Of a stretch of DNA of 64,000 bases, positions 51,204 to 63,879 are shown one piece after another (the first letter of the stretch is position 1; the number at the start of each line of letters is the position of its first letter). This stretch comes from Acanthochromis polyacanthus. Taxonomy: Eukaryota > Chordata > Actinopteri > Pomacentridae. Under the pieces are notes generated by a model. That model did not search any database, was not told where the DNA came from, and saw only the letters and a program-made list of their open reading frames with translations. Where the stretch lies: contig NC_067129.1 in assembly GCF_021347895.1 (NCBI RefSeq), positions 34,447,690-34,511,689 on the forward strand. Reading direction: 5' to 3'. The translations under genes and the position numbers were made by a program.

Positions 51204-51732
51204 CCCTCGTGTCTTCCTGCAGGTCAAAATTGACCCGTTTTAAAGTTTGAAAATGCGGAAAAAAATAAATAAAAATTCACAGTGAAACTTCTGATGTTCA
51301 GATTTTTAACATTTTTGGGAAATCTTTGAACATTTTTTGGTGGAAATAATTTTTAAAAAAATGTTTCTTTAAGAAAATTCACAAAAATCGACCAAAATCC
51401 AGTGAATTTCGCTGGATTTTGGTTGATTTTTTTTAGTGAATGTTCTTAAACAAAATATTGAAAGTTTTACTCATATATATGTAATCACTTTAGATATTTT
51501 TAGGATTTTTTTTGGAAGATTTTTACTCATTTTTGAAAATATTTACAAGAATTTTCTTGCCAAATATGGGGGATTTTTTAAAAAAATATATACTTTTAAG
51601 GGAAACTTTTAAGGAATTACTGGAATTTTCTTCCTGAAGGTATTGCACATTTTCAGAAATTTGGGGAATTTTTTTGTTGAATTTTTTTTTTCAGATAAGG
51701 AAACAATATTTTTGTTGAGGACAACAGGAGGG
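51204..51732. mobile_element. TTAA MITE, inverse orientation
   Basis: TTAA at 51200-51203 and 51733-51736, termini CCCTCGTGTCTTCCTGCAGG and ACAACAGGAGGG. It lies about 190 bases before the ccdc65 start exon acceptor. Confidence 0.9.
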
Positions 51733-51980
51733 TTAAGCAAAGTTTCTTGTCCTTCTCCTCGAGTGGATTCGTGCCGTTTTCATGCATCCATCAGCAACAG
51801 AATCTGAATTTTCCTGTAATCTGATATTTTTACTAAAACAAACAATGGTGTATGAACTTTCATTTTCTAGCCTGAAACACAACCATAAACCTCTGACTCT
51901 GAATTCCTGTCTGATGTGTTTTGCAGTCAGTCAAACCACCAGCAGTGTGAACCAGAGTGGGAGAAAGAAGAGGAGGAATC

Positions 51981-54900
51981 ATGCCGAAGAAAACCAAGAA
52001 AGGTGGCGGTAAGACGGAGGAGGAGAGGCTGGTACAGCAGCAGCAGAGAGCTCAGGCCGAGGAGGAGATGGCCAAGAAGAAGGAGGAGACGCTCACACTG
52101 TTTCTGAAGGTCTTTAAACATCAGCATGAAGAACCACAATCAGACATCCTGCGTTGTTTGTTACACCTGCAGTCTCTATAAAGCTCAAACCCTCCTGATC
52201 CACACAGCAGCAGCTCCTCACTGTGTGATAAGTGTGGACACGACAGGACTGTGGTTTCTCTGTCGTCTGTAGGAGCAGTTTTGTTGAGTCACGCTGTGGG
52301 GGTTAATGGTTAAAGCTTCTGGTCTGTTCTAGTAAGAAGCAGGAGGATGATGAGCAGTTAAACCTTCTAGAGAAGCTTTAAAGGAAGTCTTAAATCCTCT
52401 GAAGCACCAGCAGTTCCTGGAGGTTATTTGTTCTCATCACATTTTTCCTCACTGTGGCTCATTTTTCACTAGAATATAAAATCCTGGCCCTCTAAGGCAT
52501 TGGGGTCAAACTTGTCATAGTTTGGGGCCACATTCAGCCCAATTTGATCTCAAATGGGCCGGACCAGTAAAATTACAGCATAATAACTCATAAATAACTC
52601 CACATTTTTTCTTTGTTTTAGTGCAAAAAAGTACATTCTAAAAAAGTTCACATTTAATGAATTATCTTTTTCCAAAACACTATGAACAACCTGAAATTTC
52701 TCAAGAAAAATAAGTGAAATTTTAACATCATCGTGCCTCAGTTTATCATTTACACATTATAACCTATAGATCACGGTTTGTCTAAGATGCAAAACATTAA
52801 GTCGCAGGTATCTGGAACTTAATGATTTAGTGTTTTATAACTTGTCAAGATGTAGAACTTTTTAAAAATGTACATTCATTTCCACATCTGTGTAGTAATC
52901 CTGACCACCATGCCACAAAATAAAGTGGGCCTATAAAGTAAGAAGGTTCATTTGTCTCCCTGCCTTGTAAATGTATAAAATTTATACATACAAAACACAT
53001 AAAAGCTGTGGAAGTACAGTGGACAAATTTAAATTAGCAGTTACTTTCACTGAAAAACAGCACTTCATGTCGTCTCTAATTTCTACACTTTATACAACCT
53101 TTACAAACCTTCACCACTCTGCACATCGCCTCTAGAAAGATGTTTCACCATTCTGGATGTATCCTCCACCAGCCTGCTCCTCTGTTTGCTGGTTTTAAAC
53201 CATGCTGCATTCATTTTCATGATCCCGTTTGTTTTGTGGGAACACTGCCTGCGGTTCAACCTGGAAACACGGAACTTTTCACGAGTCAATAACGTTTTCT
53301 TGAGCTCACATTGTTGCTGTTTTTACAGGATCTTGTGCAAACACAACATGAAGAAAAGCGATTTTGATGAAGCATCATGAGTTTAAGCTTAGAATTTGTT
53401 CGTTTTCCTGACAGAGCTCACATATGACACAATCAGGGACCGTGGGAATGTTGACAATCTGAGCTTATTTTCAGTCTTTACAGTTTCTGGCTGATAACTG
53501 GTGTAGTTTTGGCGATTTAAAAAAAAACAACTAAAATCCTTTCAAATCTGCCAGCAGTAAATAGAAACCGGGAGGAACACTTCCTGGTCGTGTTTGCTGA
53601 GCAGCTCCTTCATCTTCTCCTGATGTTTCTCTGCCTGAATCAGGACAAGCTGCAGAAGGAGGAGAGGAACACGGCGGTGAACCAGCTGAAGCTGAACGAA
53701 AGCTGGAGGACGATCCTCCGTCAGACTCGAGCCGTCGAGCTCCATGAAGACACCGCGGTGCTGCAGCAGACGCTGGAGAGGCAGCTGGACGAGCTGAACG
53801 TCGTCATCCAGGTGAGAGCTTCACCTCTTCCACGCTCTGCTGGTCGGAAGCAGGTGATGCAGCTGGAAGTCCAGAAGCATTTCTACCTGCTGTGTGTTAA
53901 ACAACATCCATCCATCCATCCATTATCTATACAGCGCTTTATCCTCATTAGGGTCACGGGGGCCTATCCCAGCTGACTTAGGGTGAAGACAGTGGACACC
54001 TGGACAGGTCACCAGTCTGTCACAGGGCTACATATAGAGACAAACAGTCACACTCACATTCTAATAAGGCAGAACTGCTTGTTTCTTTTAGTAAATGGTT
54101 GCAAGAAAGAGAACTTTTTCCACATTTTCTGTCTCACAGGGATGATCTTCTGATAGCCTCAGACAGTGGACCAGTTTCTGCACTTCTTAAACCTCAAAAA
54201 TGTTCAATTATAATTTAATATCTGACAGTAAAAACTTCATTTTTTTAAAAGAAGTGAAACTCGGAGTTCTGCTGCTAACACACAGCTCGGCTAGTTGCAG
54301 TGTTTAGCTAGTTTAAGCTAATTTAAGTATTCCGTCTGTAGATAGAACAACAGGAACCGTGTTGTCGTAGCGATGCTACAGGCCAAAAGTTTGGAAGCAA
54401 GATCAAATTTGTACAAAAAAGATCGTAGTGTCATTGGCTTACTTTGCAAAGAAATAAACAGCATTTTTATATAGAGGGTCACACTTCAGAATAGAGTTTT
54501 ACTATGATTATCAGGTATTTGTATCTGTGCTTTTGCTACTTAACTCATCTGTTTCTTCAGTGGTACTTTTACAGGGCGTCCCTAAAGTCTGCACACAGGA
54601 AATCTCATTCACTAGAATTTTTTTGCCCCGACAGATTAAATATAGCTTTGTCGTCATCTGCTATCTTTCGATACGTCCATCCTTCACGTCCACTCAGAAG
54701 TTCCACTTGAACTCTTGCTTCTTTCAACAAAGCCATATTTAATCTGTGGAGGCAAAACAATTATAGTTAATGAGATTTCTTGTGTCCAGACTTTAGGGAC
54801 ATCCTGGACACGGCTGAGATTTATTGGGATTTTTGTGTGCAAACTTCTAAAAGTCAAGGATCTAAAGTGAATAATGCAAACTGGGATTTGTTTTTTTACT

Positions 54901-57900
54901 TTTGCACCGTAGTTGTGACTCTTGTAAATCTTCTCAACTCTAAAAGTCCCTTTCTCTTGTTAACATTTATTCAATAATAGCCTGGTAACGTCAATGGATA
55001 ACTGAAGGTAAACTGAGGAAAATGGTCCACATCAATGAAAGCAAAGTCTGCTCATGCAGTAAATACATCCCATAATCCATCAAATTCATACTGGTTTTTA
55101 ACAAAGACACTGAGAACAGAAACTTGAAGCTGCTTCCAAATGTTTGGCCTGTAGTGTATGCCGTGAATGGGTGCTATAGAAGTAAAACTGAACTAAATTG
55201 AATTTGTCCACTGGTTATTGAAAAAGCTTCATTTTCCAAGCAGGAACAAGTTCCTCCCAACACCAGAGCTGGATCCTGTTCTCAGCATCGCCCACAGCGA
55301 GTGTAATCACCTTAAAGAAAGTGTTTTCCCCTCACGGCGGAATGATGCTGCCTGTGTTTTTGCTGCAGAGAGTGGAGAATGACCTGCAGGAGGCGGCGTG
55401 TCAGGCGGCGCATGCTCAGCGCTCTCACCTGCAGCAGGTGGAGCAGCTGTTGGCGCAGCAGGACCGACGGCTGCAGCGCCTGCAGGAGCAGTGGGAGGAC
55501 TGCATGCAGGACCTGAAGGCCACGCTGAGCGCCGAGAGGTCAGTCCAGCCTCACCCAGCATCCACCGAGGCTTCATAGGATAAAATAGGAAAGCTTTGTT
55601 GTCATTATGCACAGCGTACAGTGAAACTCCAGATGACTTTCTCCCTTTTAAACACACAAGACAAATAAGTTAAGAAAATAAAACGGGATTTAGAATGAAG
55701 TTTGGTTTGATGAAGGTCCATTCCAGGGTTGTTCTTGGTGTTGTTTAATTGATAGTTTGCGCCATAAAATGTCAGAAAATGATGAAAAGTCCAAGATGAC
55801 AAATGTCTTGTTTCATCCACAACACAAATATATTCAATTTGCAGTCATAGAGGGAAGAAAGTAGAAAATATTGACATTTAAAAAGCTGTAATCAAAGAAT
55901 TTAAACAGTTTCACACCTAAAAAAAACACAAACTCATCAAAATAGTTGTCGATAGTTGTAATAGCTGACGACTAATTGATTAATTGTCACATGATAACAA
56001 ATCTGACAGAAAGTCATCCTGATTCTAAAATTTGCTGGAGGTGACCAAATCAGAGCTAAAAATCAGTTTGAATTAAATTAGAACTTTTTAGAATGAAGTT
56101 TAGTTTGATGAGGGTTTATTCAAGGGCAGCAATTAATGCTGCTGCTGTTGTTTGATTGACAGTTTTGTCTATAAAATGTCAGAAAATGATGGAAAATGCG
56201 ACCAATCAGAGCTAAAAATCAGGATGAATTAAATACGCTCTCTGTCTGGCTTTAAATGAGAACTTTTTAGAGTAAAGTTTGGTTTGATAACGGTTTATTC
56301 TCGGACAATTATTGCCGTTGTTGTTGTTGCTTCATTGACAGTTTGGCCAATAAAATATCAATCAGTGTTTAACAGTCAAAGATGACAAATGTCTTGTTTT
56401 GTCCTCAACACATATATATTCAGTTTGAGGTCATAGAAGGAAGAAAGTAGAAAATATTCACATTCAAAAAGCAGTAATCAGAGAATTTGAACTTCTTTTA
56501 ATAAAAAACAAACAAACACTCAAATTAACTCAGATCAACAGCCGAGAGCTAATTAACTCTTCCTGATATTAAAGCATCTCTAATGTTGTGTTTTCAGGAA
56601 GCAGATGCTGAGCCAGTGTGAGCAGCAGCGACTCAAACTGCAGGACCTGAAGCTGTCTGCAGATCAGCAGCACAGTGACTGGATGAAGGAGATCCACACG
56701 CTCTACAAAGGAAGCCTGTCGCGCTACGTGGGCGCCGACCATGAGAAGGTAGCTCCCAGGTCGAACCCTCTAACGCCGTGACAGAAGCCCCAAAGGTGGC
56801 TCTGGTTTGAGCTGGGTGTGTTCCTCTGTTGGACAGACGGCGGCTCCAGACGAACACCAGAAGCTGAAGGAGGTCTACCTGCACTACAGCGAAGCTCTGC
56901 AGGGGAGGGCCTTGGAGTTGAGCAAGCTGGACCAGATGCTCACAAACAACCAGCACGACATCGAGAGCAATGAGGAGATACAGAAGAAGCTGGAGGTCAG
57001 TGCAGCGATGGTCAGAGGCGTCCGGTGCCGGAGCTGCAACTGTTCATCTAACTGTTGGAACTATTTTAACCCTCCTGTTGTCCTCTTTTACGGGTGCCAA
57101 TAAAAATTGTTTCCTTGTCTGAAAAAATCCCCAAATTTCTGAAAATTTGCAAAACCTTCAGGAAGAAAATTCCAATAATTCCTTAAAAATTTAAAGTTTT
57201 GAATTAAAAGTATTATTTTAAAAATAATCCCACAAATTTGGCAAGAAAATTCCTGTAAATATAATCAAAAAAGAGTAAAAATCTTCCCAAAAATACCTAA
57301 AAATATCTAAAGTGATTCCATATGCAGTGGGTACGGAAAGTATTCAGACCCTTGAAATGTTTCACTCTCTGTGTCATTGCAGCCATTTGCCAAAATCTAA
57401 AAAGTTCATTTTATTTCTCATTAATGGACACTCAGCACCCCATCTTGACAGAAAAAAACAGAAATGTAGAAATTTTTGAAAATTTATTAAAGAAAAACTG
57501 AAATATCACATGGTCATAAGTATTCAGTCCCTTTGCAGCGACATTCATATTTAACTCACATGCTGTCCATTTCTTCTGATCCTCCTCCAGATGGTTCTGC
57601 TTCTTTATTGGAGTCCAGCTGTGTTTAATTAAACTGATTGGACTTGATTAGGAAAGGCACACACCTGTCTATATAAGACCTTACAGCTCACAGTGCATGT
57701 CAGAGCAAATGAGAATCATGAGGTTGAAGGAACTGACCAAGGAGCTCAGAGACAGATTTGTGGCAAGGCACAGATCTGGCCAAGGTTACAAAAGAATTTC
57801 TGCAGCACTCAAGGTTCCTCAGAGCACAATGGCCTCCATAATCCTCAAATGGAAGAAGTTTGGGACGACCACAACTCTTCCTAGACCTGGCCGTCCAGCC

Positions 57901-60900
57901 AAACTGAGCAATGGTGGGAGAAGAGCCTTGGTGAGAGGGGTAAAGAAGAACCCAAAGATCACTGTGGCTGAGCTCCAGAGATGCAGTCAGGAGATAGGAG
58001 AAAGTTCCACAAAGTCAACTATCACTGTAGCCCTCCACCAGTCGAGGCTTTATGGCAGAGTGGCCCGACGGAAGCCTCTCCTCAGTGCAAGACACATGAA
58101 AGCCCGCATAGAGTTTGGCAAAAAACACATGAAGGACTCCCAGACTATGAGAAATAAGATTCTCTGGTCTGATGAGACCAAGATTGAACTTTTTGGTGTT
58201 AATTCTAAGCGGTATGTGTGGAGAAAACCAGGCACTGCTCATCACCTGTCCAATACAATCCCTACAGTGAAACATGGGGGTGGGAGCATCATGTTGTGGG
58301 GGTGTTTTTCAGCTGCAGGGACAGGACGACTGGTTGCAATTGAAGGAAGGATGAATGCGGCCAAGTACAGAGATATCCTGGAGGAAAACCTCTTCCAGAG
58401 TGCTCAGGACCTCAGACTGGGCCCAAGGTTCACCTTTCAACAGGACAATGACCCTAAGCACACAGCTAAAATAACAAAGGAGTGGCTTCAGAACAACTCT
58501 GTGACCGTTCTTGACTGACTCAGCCAGAGCCCTGACCTAAACCCAATTGAGCATCTCTGGAGAGACCTCAAAATGTCTGTCCACCAACGTTCACCATCCA
58601 ACCTGACAGAACTGGAGAGGATCTGCAAGGAAGAATGGCAGAGGATCCCCAAATCCAGGTGTGAAAAACTTGTTGCGTCATTCCCAAGAAGACTCATGGC
58701 TGTACTAGCTGAAAAGAGTGCTTCTACTCAATACTGAGCACAGGGTCTGAATACTTCTGACCATGTGATATTTCAGTTTTTCTTTTTTTAATACATTTGC
58801 AAAAATTTCTACATTTCTTTTTTTCTGTCAAGATGGGGTGCTGAGTGTACATTAATGAGAAATAAAATGAACTTTTTAGATTTTGGCAAATGGCTGCAAT
58901 GACACAGAGAGTGAAAAATTTCAAGGGGTCTGAATACTTTCTGTACCCACTGTATATCAGTAAAACTTCTAATATTTTCTTTAAGAACATTCACACAAAA
59001 ATCAACCAAAATCCAGCGAATTTTGCTGGATTTTGGTTGATTTTTTTGGTGAATGTTCTTAAAGAAACATTTCTAACATTTCTTTTTTTCCACCAAAAAA
59101 TGTTCAGAGATTTCCCAAAAATGTTGAAAATGTGGACATCAGAAGTTTCACTGTGAAAATATTTTTTTTCCCCACATTTTCAAACTTTAAAACGGGTCAA
59201 TTTTGACATGCAAGACGACACAAGGGTTAAATCAATCGCCAACATTTTAAAAATAAATGTTTTGTTTTGATTAACTTTTAAAGAAAAAGTCTTGAAATTA
59301 TTTGATTGCAGCATTTTCAGTGAGAATATTTCCTGTTATACTTTGGGTTGTTGACAAAAATAATAATTTATCATCGTCCACAGGCGTTTCATAGAAAAAA
59401 ACAACTGATCATTTAATCCAGAGAACAGTTCTCAGTTGCAGTCTTTGATACGTTCCCTCTCGGTTCTCTTCCTGCACCAGGAGGACGTTCTCCTCCTGAG
59501 GGAGCAGGTGAAGCTCGGTAAAGCAGAAGGCAGCTTGATGGAGAGTGACCTGGCGGCCGCCAAGAACGAGGTGAACCACAAACTTTCCAACCTCAGGAAC
59601 ACGCTGATCCGAGCTCGCACGGCAGCCAGGAAGCAGCTCACCGAGTTCAGCATCCACGACGGAAACACCGCCGGCAAGCTGCAGGCCGCCTTCTCCAAGG
59701 TGAAACTGTTGAGCGTTTTTTTGAGATAGAAGACAAGCAGCTTCTCTCAGGTAAAGTTGTTTATTCTGTGATGTGAAATTAAGCTTGAATTCCAGGACCA
59801 ATACTGACCAAAGGATTACAGTCAACAAAGTGTTCATCTGTAGGCGTTTTCCCAGGAATGGATGAAGGTCACAGCATACAGTGTTTGATGAAATGTGCTG
59901 TCATCTTATTGGCCAAAAACTGATGAAGAGGAGCCATGGTTTACACTTAGCCCTCTCTTCATTGGTGCACAGGCATAAAATCTGCCAATAGAACAAGTGA
60001 AAAATGTCTTGGTAAGATTTCCTGAAATTTAGAATACTGAGATCTTAAAATTAGCTGGGAAACTTATTTTAAGCTGTATTTTATTACGATTGTCCAGCTT
60101 AGGTGTCTTAACCATCCTGTTGTCCTCATTTACAGGCACCAAAAAATATTGTTTTGTTGTCTGAAACAAATCCAAATATCAGCAAAAGAAATTCCCCAAA
60201 TTTCCTGAAAATTTGCAAAACCTTCAGGAAGAAAATTTCTTAAAAGTTTCTCTTAAAAGTTTGATTTTTTTTTTAAAAAAAAATCCCGAAACTTGGCAAG
60301 AAATAAAAATTAAAAAGATAAAAAATATAAATAAAAATTGTAAATATTTTCAAAAAATTCATAAAAATCTTCCAAAAAAATCCTGAAAATATCTGAAATG
60401 GTTTCATATATATCAGTAAAACTTCTAATGTTTTCAGTAAGAACATTCACATAAAAAATCAACCAAAATCCAGCGAAATTCACTGGATTTTGGTTGATTT
60501 TTTTTTTTTTCTGAATGTTTTTAAAGAAACACTTTTTTAACATTTGTTTTTTTTTTCGATCAAGAAATGTTCAAAAATTTCACAAAAAATGTTGAAAATG
60601 TGGAAGTTTTCAATGTGAAAATCTTTTTTTTTCTCCACATTTTCTAACTGTAAAATAGGCCAATTTTGACCTGCAGGACGACACGAGGGTTAAGCTTATT
60701 TTGAGTTTTCTTGTAAAATTCAACTCAAAACAAGATAATTTCAAGATTGTTCGACTTAACAAGATATTTAAGATGCGTTGTCCTAAAACAAGTCCCTCCA
60801 TCTTGCTGAAATGTCTCTTGTTAAGTGAATTTATCTTAAATCAAGTGGGATGAGACATTTTGACTGAAAATAAGAAAAATAGACTTGGTAGGATTTTGAG

Positions 60901-63659
60901 TTGTTCCTTTCACCAAACGCCTGTCTGTCCACCGGCAGACCTGCGACTGTCAGCTGGTTCTGATTCTCATTCTGCTGCCATGTTTCAGGCTGAGAAGCTT
61001 CTGCTTGTGGCTGAGATGTGCTGCAAGCAGGAAAGTATCTCTTTGTCTTCGCCTTCATCACGTCCAACGGAGGAGCAGAGAAACACAGCAGCAGAGGTAG
61101 GATGTGATTCTGGTGGATCAGTTTAACTCCCTCCATTCACTGTCAGCTCCATAAATATTTGGACATGGACATCATTTTCAGTGTTTGGCTGCTGTACTCC
61201 ACCACAATGGGTTTGAAGTAAAACAATCAAGATGCACTTTAAGTTCAGACTTTAAGCTTTAATTTGAGAGTATTTGCATCCAAATCAGATGAACAGCGGA
61301 GGAATTACAACGCATTTTAGATGAACTCTCCATCTTTTTAACCCTCCTGTTGTCCTCATTTATGGGCACTAAAAATATTGTTTCCTTGCCTGAAAAAAAT
61401 CAAAAATTCAGCCAAAAAAAATTCCCCAAATTTCCAAAACCTTCGAGAAGAAAATTCCAATAATTCCTTAAAAGTGTTATTTTAAAAAATCCCCCAAATT
61501 TGGCAAGAAAATTCTTGTAAATATTTTCAAAAAATGATTAAAATCTTTCCAAAAAAATCCTAAAAATATCTGAAGTGATTACTTATACATCAGTAAAACT
61601 TCTCATTTTTAAGAACATTCACATAAAAATCAACCAAAATCCAGCGAATTTTGGTAGATTTTTATGTGAATGTTCTTCAGAAACATTTTTGATGTTTCTT
61701 TTTTCCACCAAAAAATGTTCAAAGATTTCCCAAAAATGTTGAAAATCAGAAGTTTCACTGTGAAAAAATATTTTTTCCACATTTTCAAACCTTAAGAAGG
61801 GTCAACTTTGACCTGCAGGACGACACAAGGGTTAAGTTCAGACTTTCAGCTTTAATTTGAGGGTGTTTGCATCCAAATCATGGAGTGAATGCTGGAGGAA
61901 TTTCAACGCATTTTAGATTAGCTCTTCACCTTTTTAAGAGTCCTTGCATTTCAGTTGCAGTTAATCAGTCATAATGTGGGGTGTCAGGCTGAGATTCACA
62001 GGCTTTCACTCTTATTTTGTCTGCAGTATCTCTGCCAAACTTTATGTTGTTAGAGAGAAGTATGAGATATTTCAGGAAGTGCAGTAAAAATCACTTCTTA
62101 AAACCCACTTTTATAGACTCCCCTTCCAGTAAAGTTCTCTTTTATTTCTCTTTTATCACTCTGTTATGCCTGTCAAAGCACTTTGTGAATGTTCTTCTGA
62201 AAGGTGCTATACAACTAAAATTATTATTTTTACTATTATAAAGCATGTCCAGCATTTCACCACAGAGCTCCTGAAAAAACTCTCCAAAGTTACCAAATAA
62301 TGAAGACAAATCCTGTTCATCCACTTAAAAATGTCACTAAATGCTGAACTGAGCTGTAAGAACAGTGTTTTTAAAATTCTGAGGAAGATTTTAGGAGTTA
62401 TCACTGAATTTAGTGTTTTTTGGACAAATAAAACCGTTTTTCTGGTGTATTTGTGTCCCACTTTGACAAACTTCTAGTGTTTTCACAGTGCTGATCTCCC
62501 ATTGGACGAAAAGATGATTGCCTGACAAAGTTACAAGTCTGTTAGCTTAGTCAGGTTATGCAGTAAAAAGATGCTAATAATTGGTTAGTTCAGTTTGTGG
62601 GCATTTTTTTATTTTAGAGAAACAGAACATGATCGGTCAAATCTTTTGTCAGGACTTTTAAACTAAGCAAACAGTTTTCAAAGTCAACGTAGCGGACGTC
62701 AAACCAAGCGACGGATCTAATTATTCTGGTTATTTTCAATTTTGCTTAAAGTTAAATGAGCTGAGTTTAGCTGGTGGAGTTTAGTTGTTTAAAAGGAGGG
62801 ACAGTTTGTGTTTAAACACTACTTAACGACCAATAAAAGCCTTTTAATGGCAACGCGACAGGTTAGCAGCTAAGTTTCTAGGTATATACTGCTAAAAACA
62901 TAACAATGAATAGTTTCTGACTGAACCAGTGAAGAAGAAAAGTACCTTTTCAACCAAAATCACAGTAGCTGTTTAGCTTTAAGTCTGCCACATGAAAGAA
63001 ACCATTTTATGTATTTAGTCACACATTGTCCAAACACAAAAGCCCCATTTTATCGTTTGTTTACCTCAAAATGTGACGATAATTTACTAAATAAACATCA
63101 TAATGTACTGAAGGAAATGTGAAACGAGCAGTTAAGACCATGAACTCACTAGGAAGAAGTTTACTGAGGGAACAGATCAAGTTAGAAGTCGACTCATTTT
63201 CTCATAAACCTTTATACAAGCAGACAGCCAAAGGAGTCGCCCCCTGCTGGCTGTTGGGAAAACTGCAGGTGTAAAACGTCACTTTTCAGTCCTCATAGGC
63301 AACGTCCATCTTCTGCACACAGCTTGCGATTTAGATTAGTTACTTCAAAGCGGTGGTGGTTGTCGTCTGTGTGTCCGTCTGACGTTCTGCAGGAGGTCGG
63401 TGAGTTCCTGGATCTGCAGCAGCTGATACAGCGACTCAACGCCGCCGTGCTGCAGAGAGAAATCCTGAGGAAACACGGAGACGATTTGCGCCGAGAGAAC
63501 GAGCAGCTGGAGGCACTGCTGTTTCAGCAGGACGATGCCATCGACGGACGCCACGCTCTGCTGGCCGTGTCCCAGGCCCCGACCACGACCGTCCCGTCGA
63601 CCACTGGCAGACGCCACACCGTCATTGAGGCCGTCCACGTCGTCAGACACTCCCTGTAA
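51981..63659 (+). CDS. ccdc65: Coiled-coil domain-containing 65, dynein regulatory complex subunit 2; 8 coding exons
   Basis: Structural subunit of the nexin-dynein regulatory complex of motile cilia and flagella, needed for assembly of the complex and normal beating. Coding exons: 51981-52109, 53644-53811, 55369-55538, 56598-56748, 56837-56995, 59481-59699, 60989-61096, 63393-63659 (TAA). Phases join to give 456 aa (human 484). Landmarks: start MPKKTKKGGGKTEEERL and EEEMAKKKEETLTLFLK, then DKLQKEERNTAVNQLKLN, KLLLVAEMCCKQE, and the family C-terminus HTVIEAVHVVRHSL. Almost the whole protein is heptad-rich coiled coil. The donor after exon 1 (AAG/GTCTTT) is weak; the rest are ordinary GT-AG. 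Introns 5, 6 and 7 each hold a TTAA MITE; intron 5 also holds a Tc1 element. Confidence 0.95.
52504..52860. mobile_element. hAT-like element fragment (ccdc65 intron 1 of the coding part)
   Basis: Follows the left half of the element at 35042-36088 (GGGGCCACATTCAGCCCAAT, GTGAAATTTTAACATCAT, AAACATTAAGTCGCAGGTAT). Confidence 0.7.
53906..54062 (-). mobile_element. SINE 3' fragment, inverted
   Basis: (CATC)n followed by CAGCGCTTTATCCTCATTAG and GTCACCAGTCTGTCACAGGG: the inverse tail half of the SINE type at 27.9 kb. Confidence 0.75.
54572..54806. mobile_element. Mariner-type MITE with about 95-bp inverted repeats
   Basis: CAGGGCGTCCCTAAAGTCTG at the left and CAGACTTTAGGGACATCCTG at the right; homology of the arms extends through the GAAATCTCATT and AGATTAAATAT blocks. 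No coding capacity. In ccdc65 intron 3. Confidence 0.75.
55690..56510. repeat. Intronic tandem duplication (ccdc65 intron 4)
   Basis: GATGACAAATGTCTTGTTT and GGAAGAAAGTAGAAAATATT recur about 580 bases apart. A GAATGAAGTTTGGTTTGAT-type block occurs three times (near 55694, 56092, 56270). Confidence 0.7.
57325..58952 (+). mobile_element. Tc1-like transposon, nearly intact
   Basis: Termini CAGTGGGTACGGAAAGTATT and its inverse ending GTACCCACTG, with roughly 210-base inverted repeats, at a TA site in a TTAA MITE. Length about 1.63 kb. Confidence 0.92.
57697..58737 (+). pseudogene. Tc1 transposase with a single internal stop
   Basis: 346 codons in one frame from ATG to the terminal TGA. There is just one internal stop, codon 274 (TGA at 58516-58518, where relatives have Trp in the LDWLSQSPDLNP context). 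Features: helix-turn-helix region (RISAALKVPQSTMASIILKW), RPGRPAKL, and DDE motifs in LWSDETK, FQQDNDPKH and NPIEHLW. It ends SASTQY. No frameshift. Inactive as read. Confidence 0.93.
60112..60689. mobile_element. TTAA MITE (ccdc65 intron 6)
   Basis: TTAA at 60108-60111 and 60690-60693, termini CCATCCTGTTGTCCTC and GGACGACACGAGGG. Confidence 0.9.
61140..61990. repeat. MITE-like repeat duplicated around the intron-7 TTAA element
   Basis: CAGCTCCATAAATATTTGGACA begins a repeat whose block TTTAATTTGAG...GCATCCAAATCA...CAACGCATTTTAGAT occurs on both sides (about 61235-61320 and 61840-61925) of the TTAA MITE. Confidence 0.6.
61342..61831. mobile_element. TTAA MITE (ccdc65 intron 7)
   Basis: TTAA at 61338-61341 and 61832-61835, termini CCCTCCTGTTGTCCTC and GGACGACACAAGGG, with the family hairpin in the middle. 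Confidence 0.9.
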
Positions 63660-63873
63660 CACCACACCGTTATTCATGAGTGCTTCAGTTTGTGTCCGAC
63701 TGTCCTATTTAAACTCACTGAATGTAGACTGAAGCCAACAGTGCAACAAGTAAATCTGTGAATGTTGTGACTGAAGTTCCTGCAGTTTGTGAAGTAAACA
63801 ACAAACCTCCAAACAGACATATACAGAGAAATGTAATGTTTTTGTCGTTAACTTTGGATTTGAAAAAATGTTG

Positions 63874-63879
63874 ATTAAA
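63874..63879 (+). other. ccdc65: Candidate polyadenylation signal of ccdc65
   Basis: ATTAAA, the common variant signal, about 215 bases past the ccdc65 stop codon, followed by a GT-rich stretch. No canonical AATAAA occurs between the stop and the window end. Confidence 0.5.

Larger units (their letters stand above)
57070..59226. mobile_element. TTAA MITE split by a Tc1 insertion (ccdc65 intron 5)
   Basis: TTAA at 57066-57069 and 59227-59230; termini CCCTCCTGTTGTCCTCTTTT and GACGACACAAGGG. The Tc1 element interrupts the stretch that reads ACATATATATCAGTAAAACT in sister copies. Confidence 0.85.
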
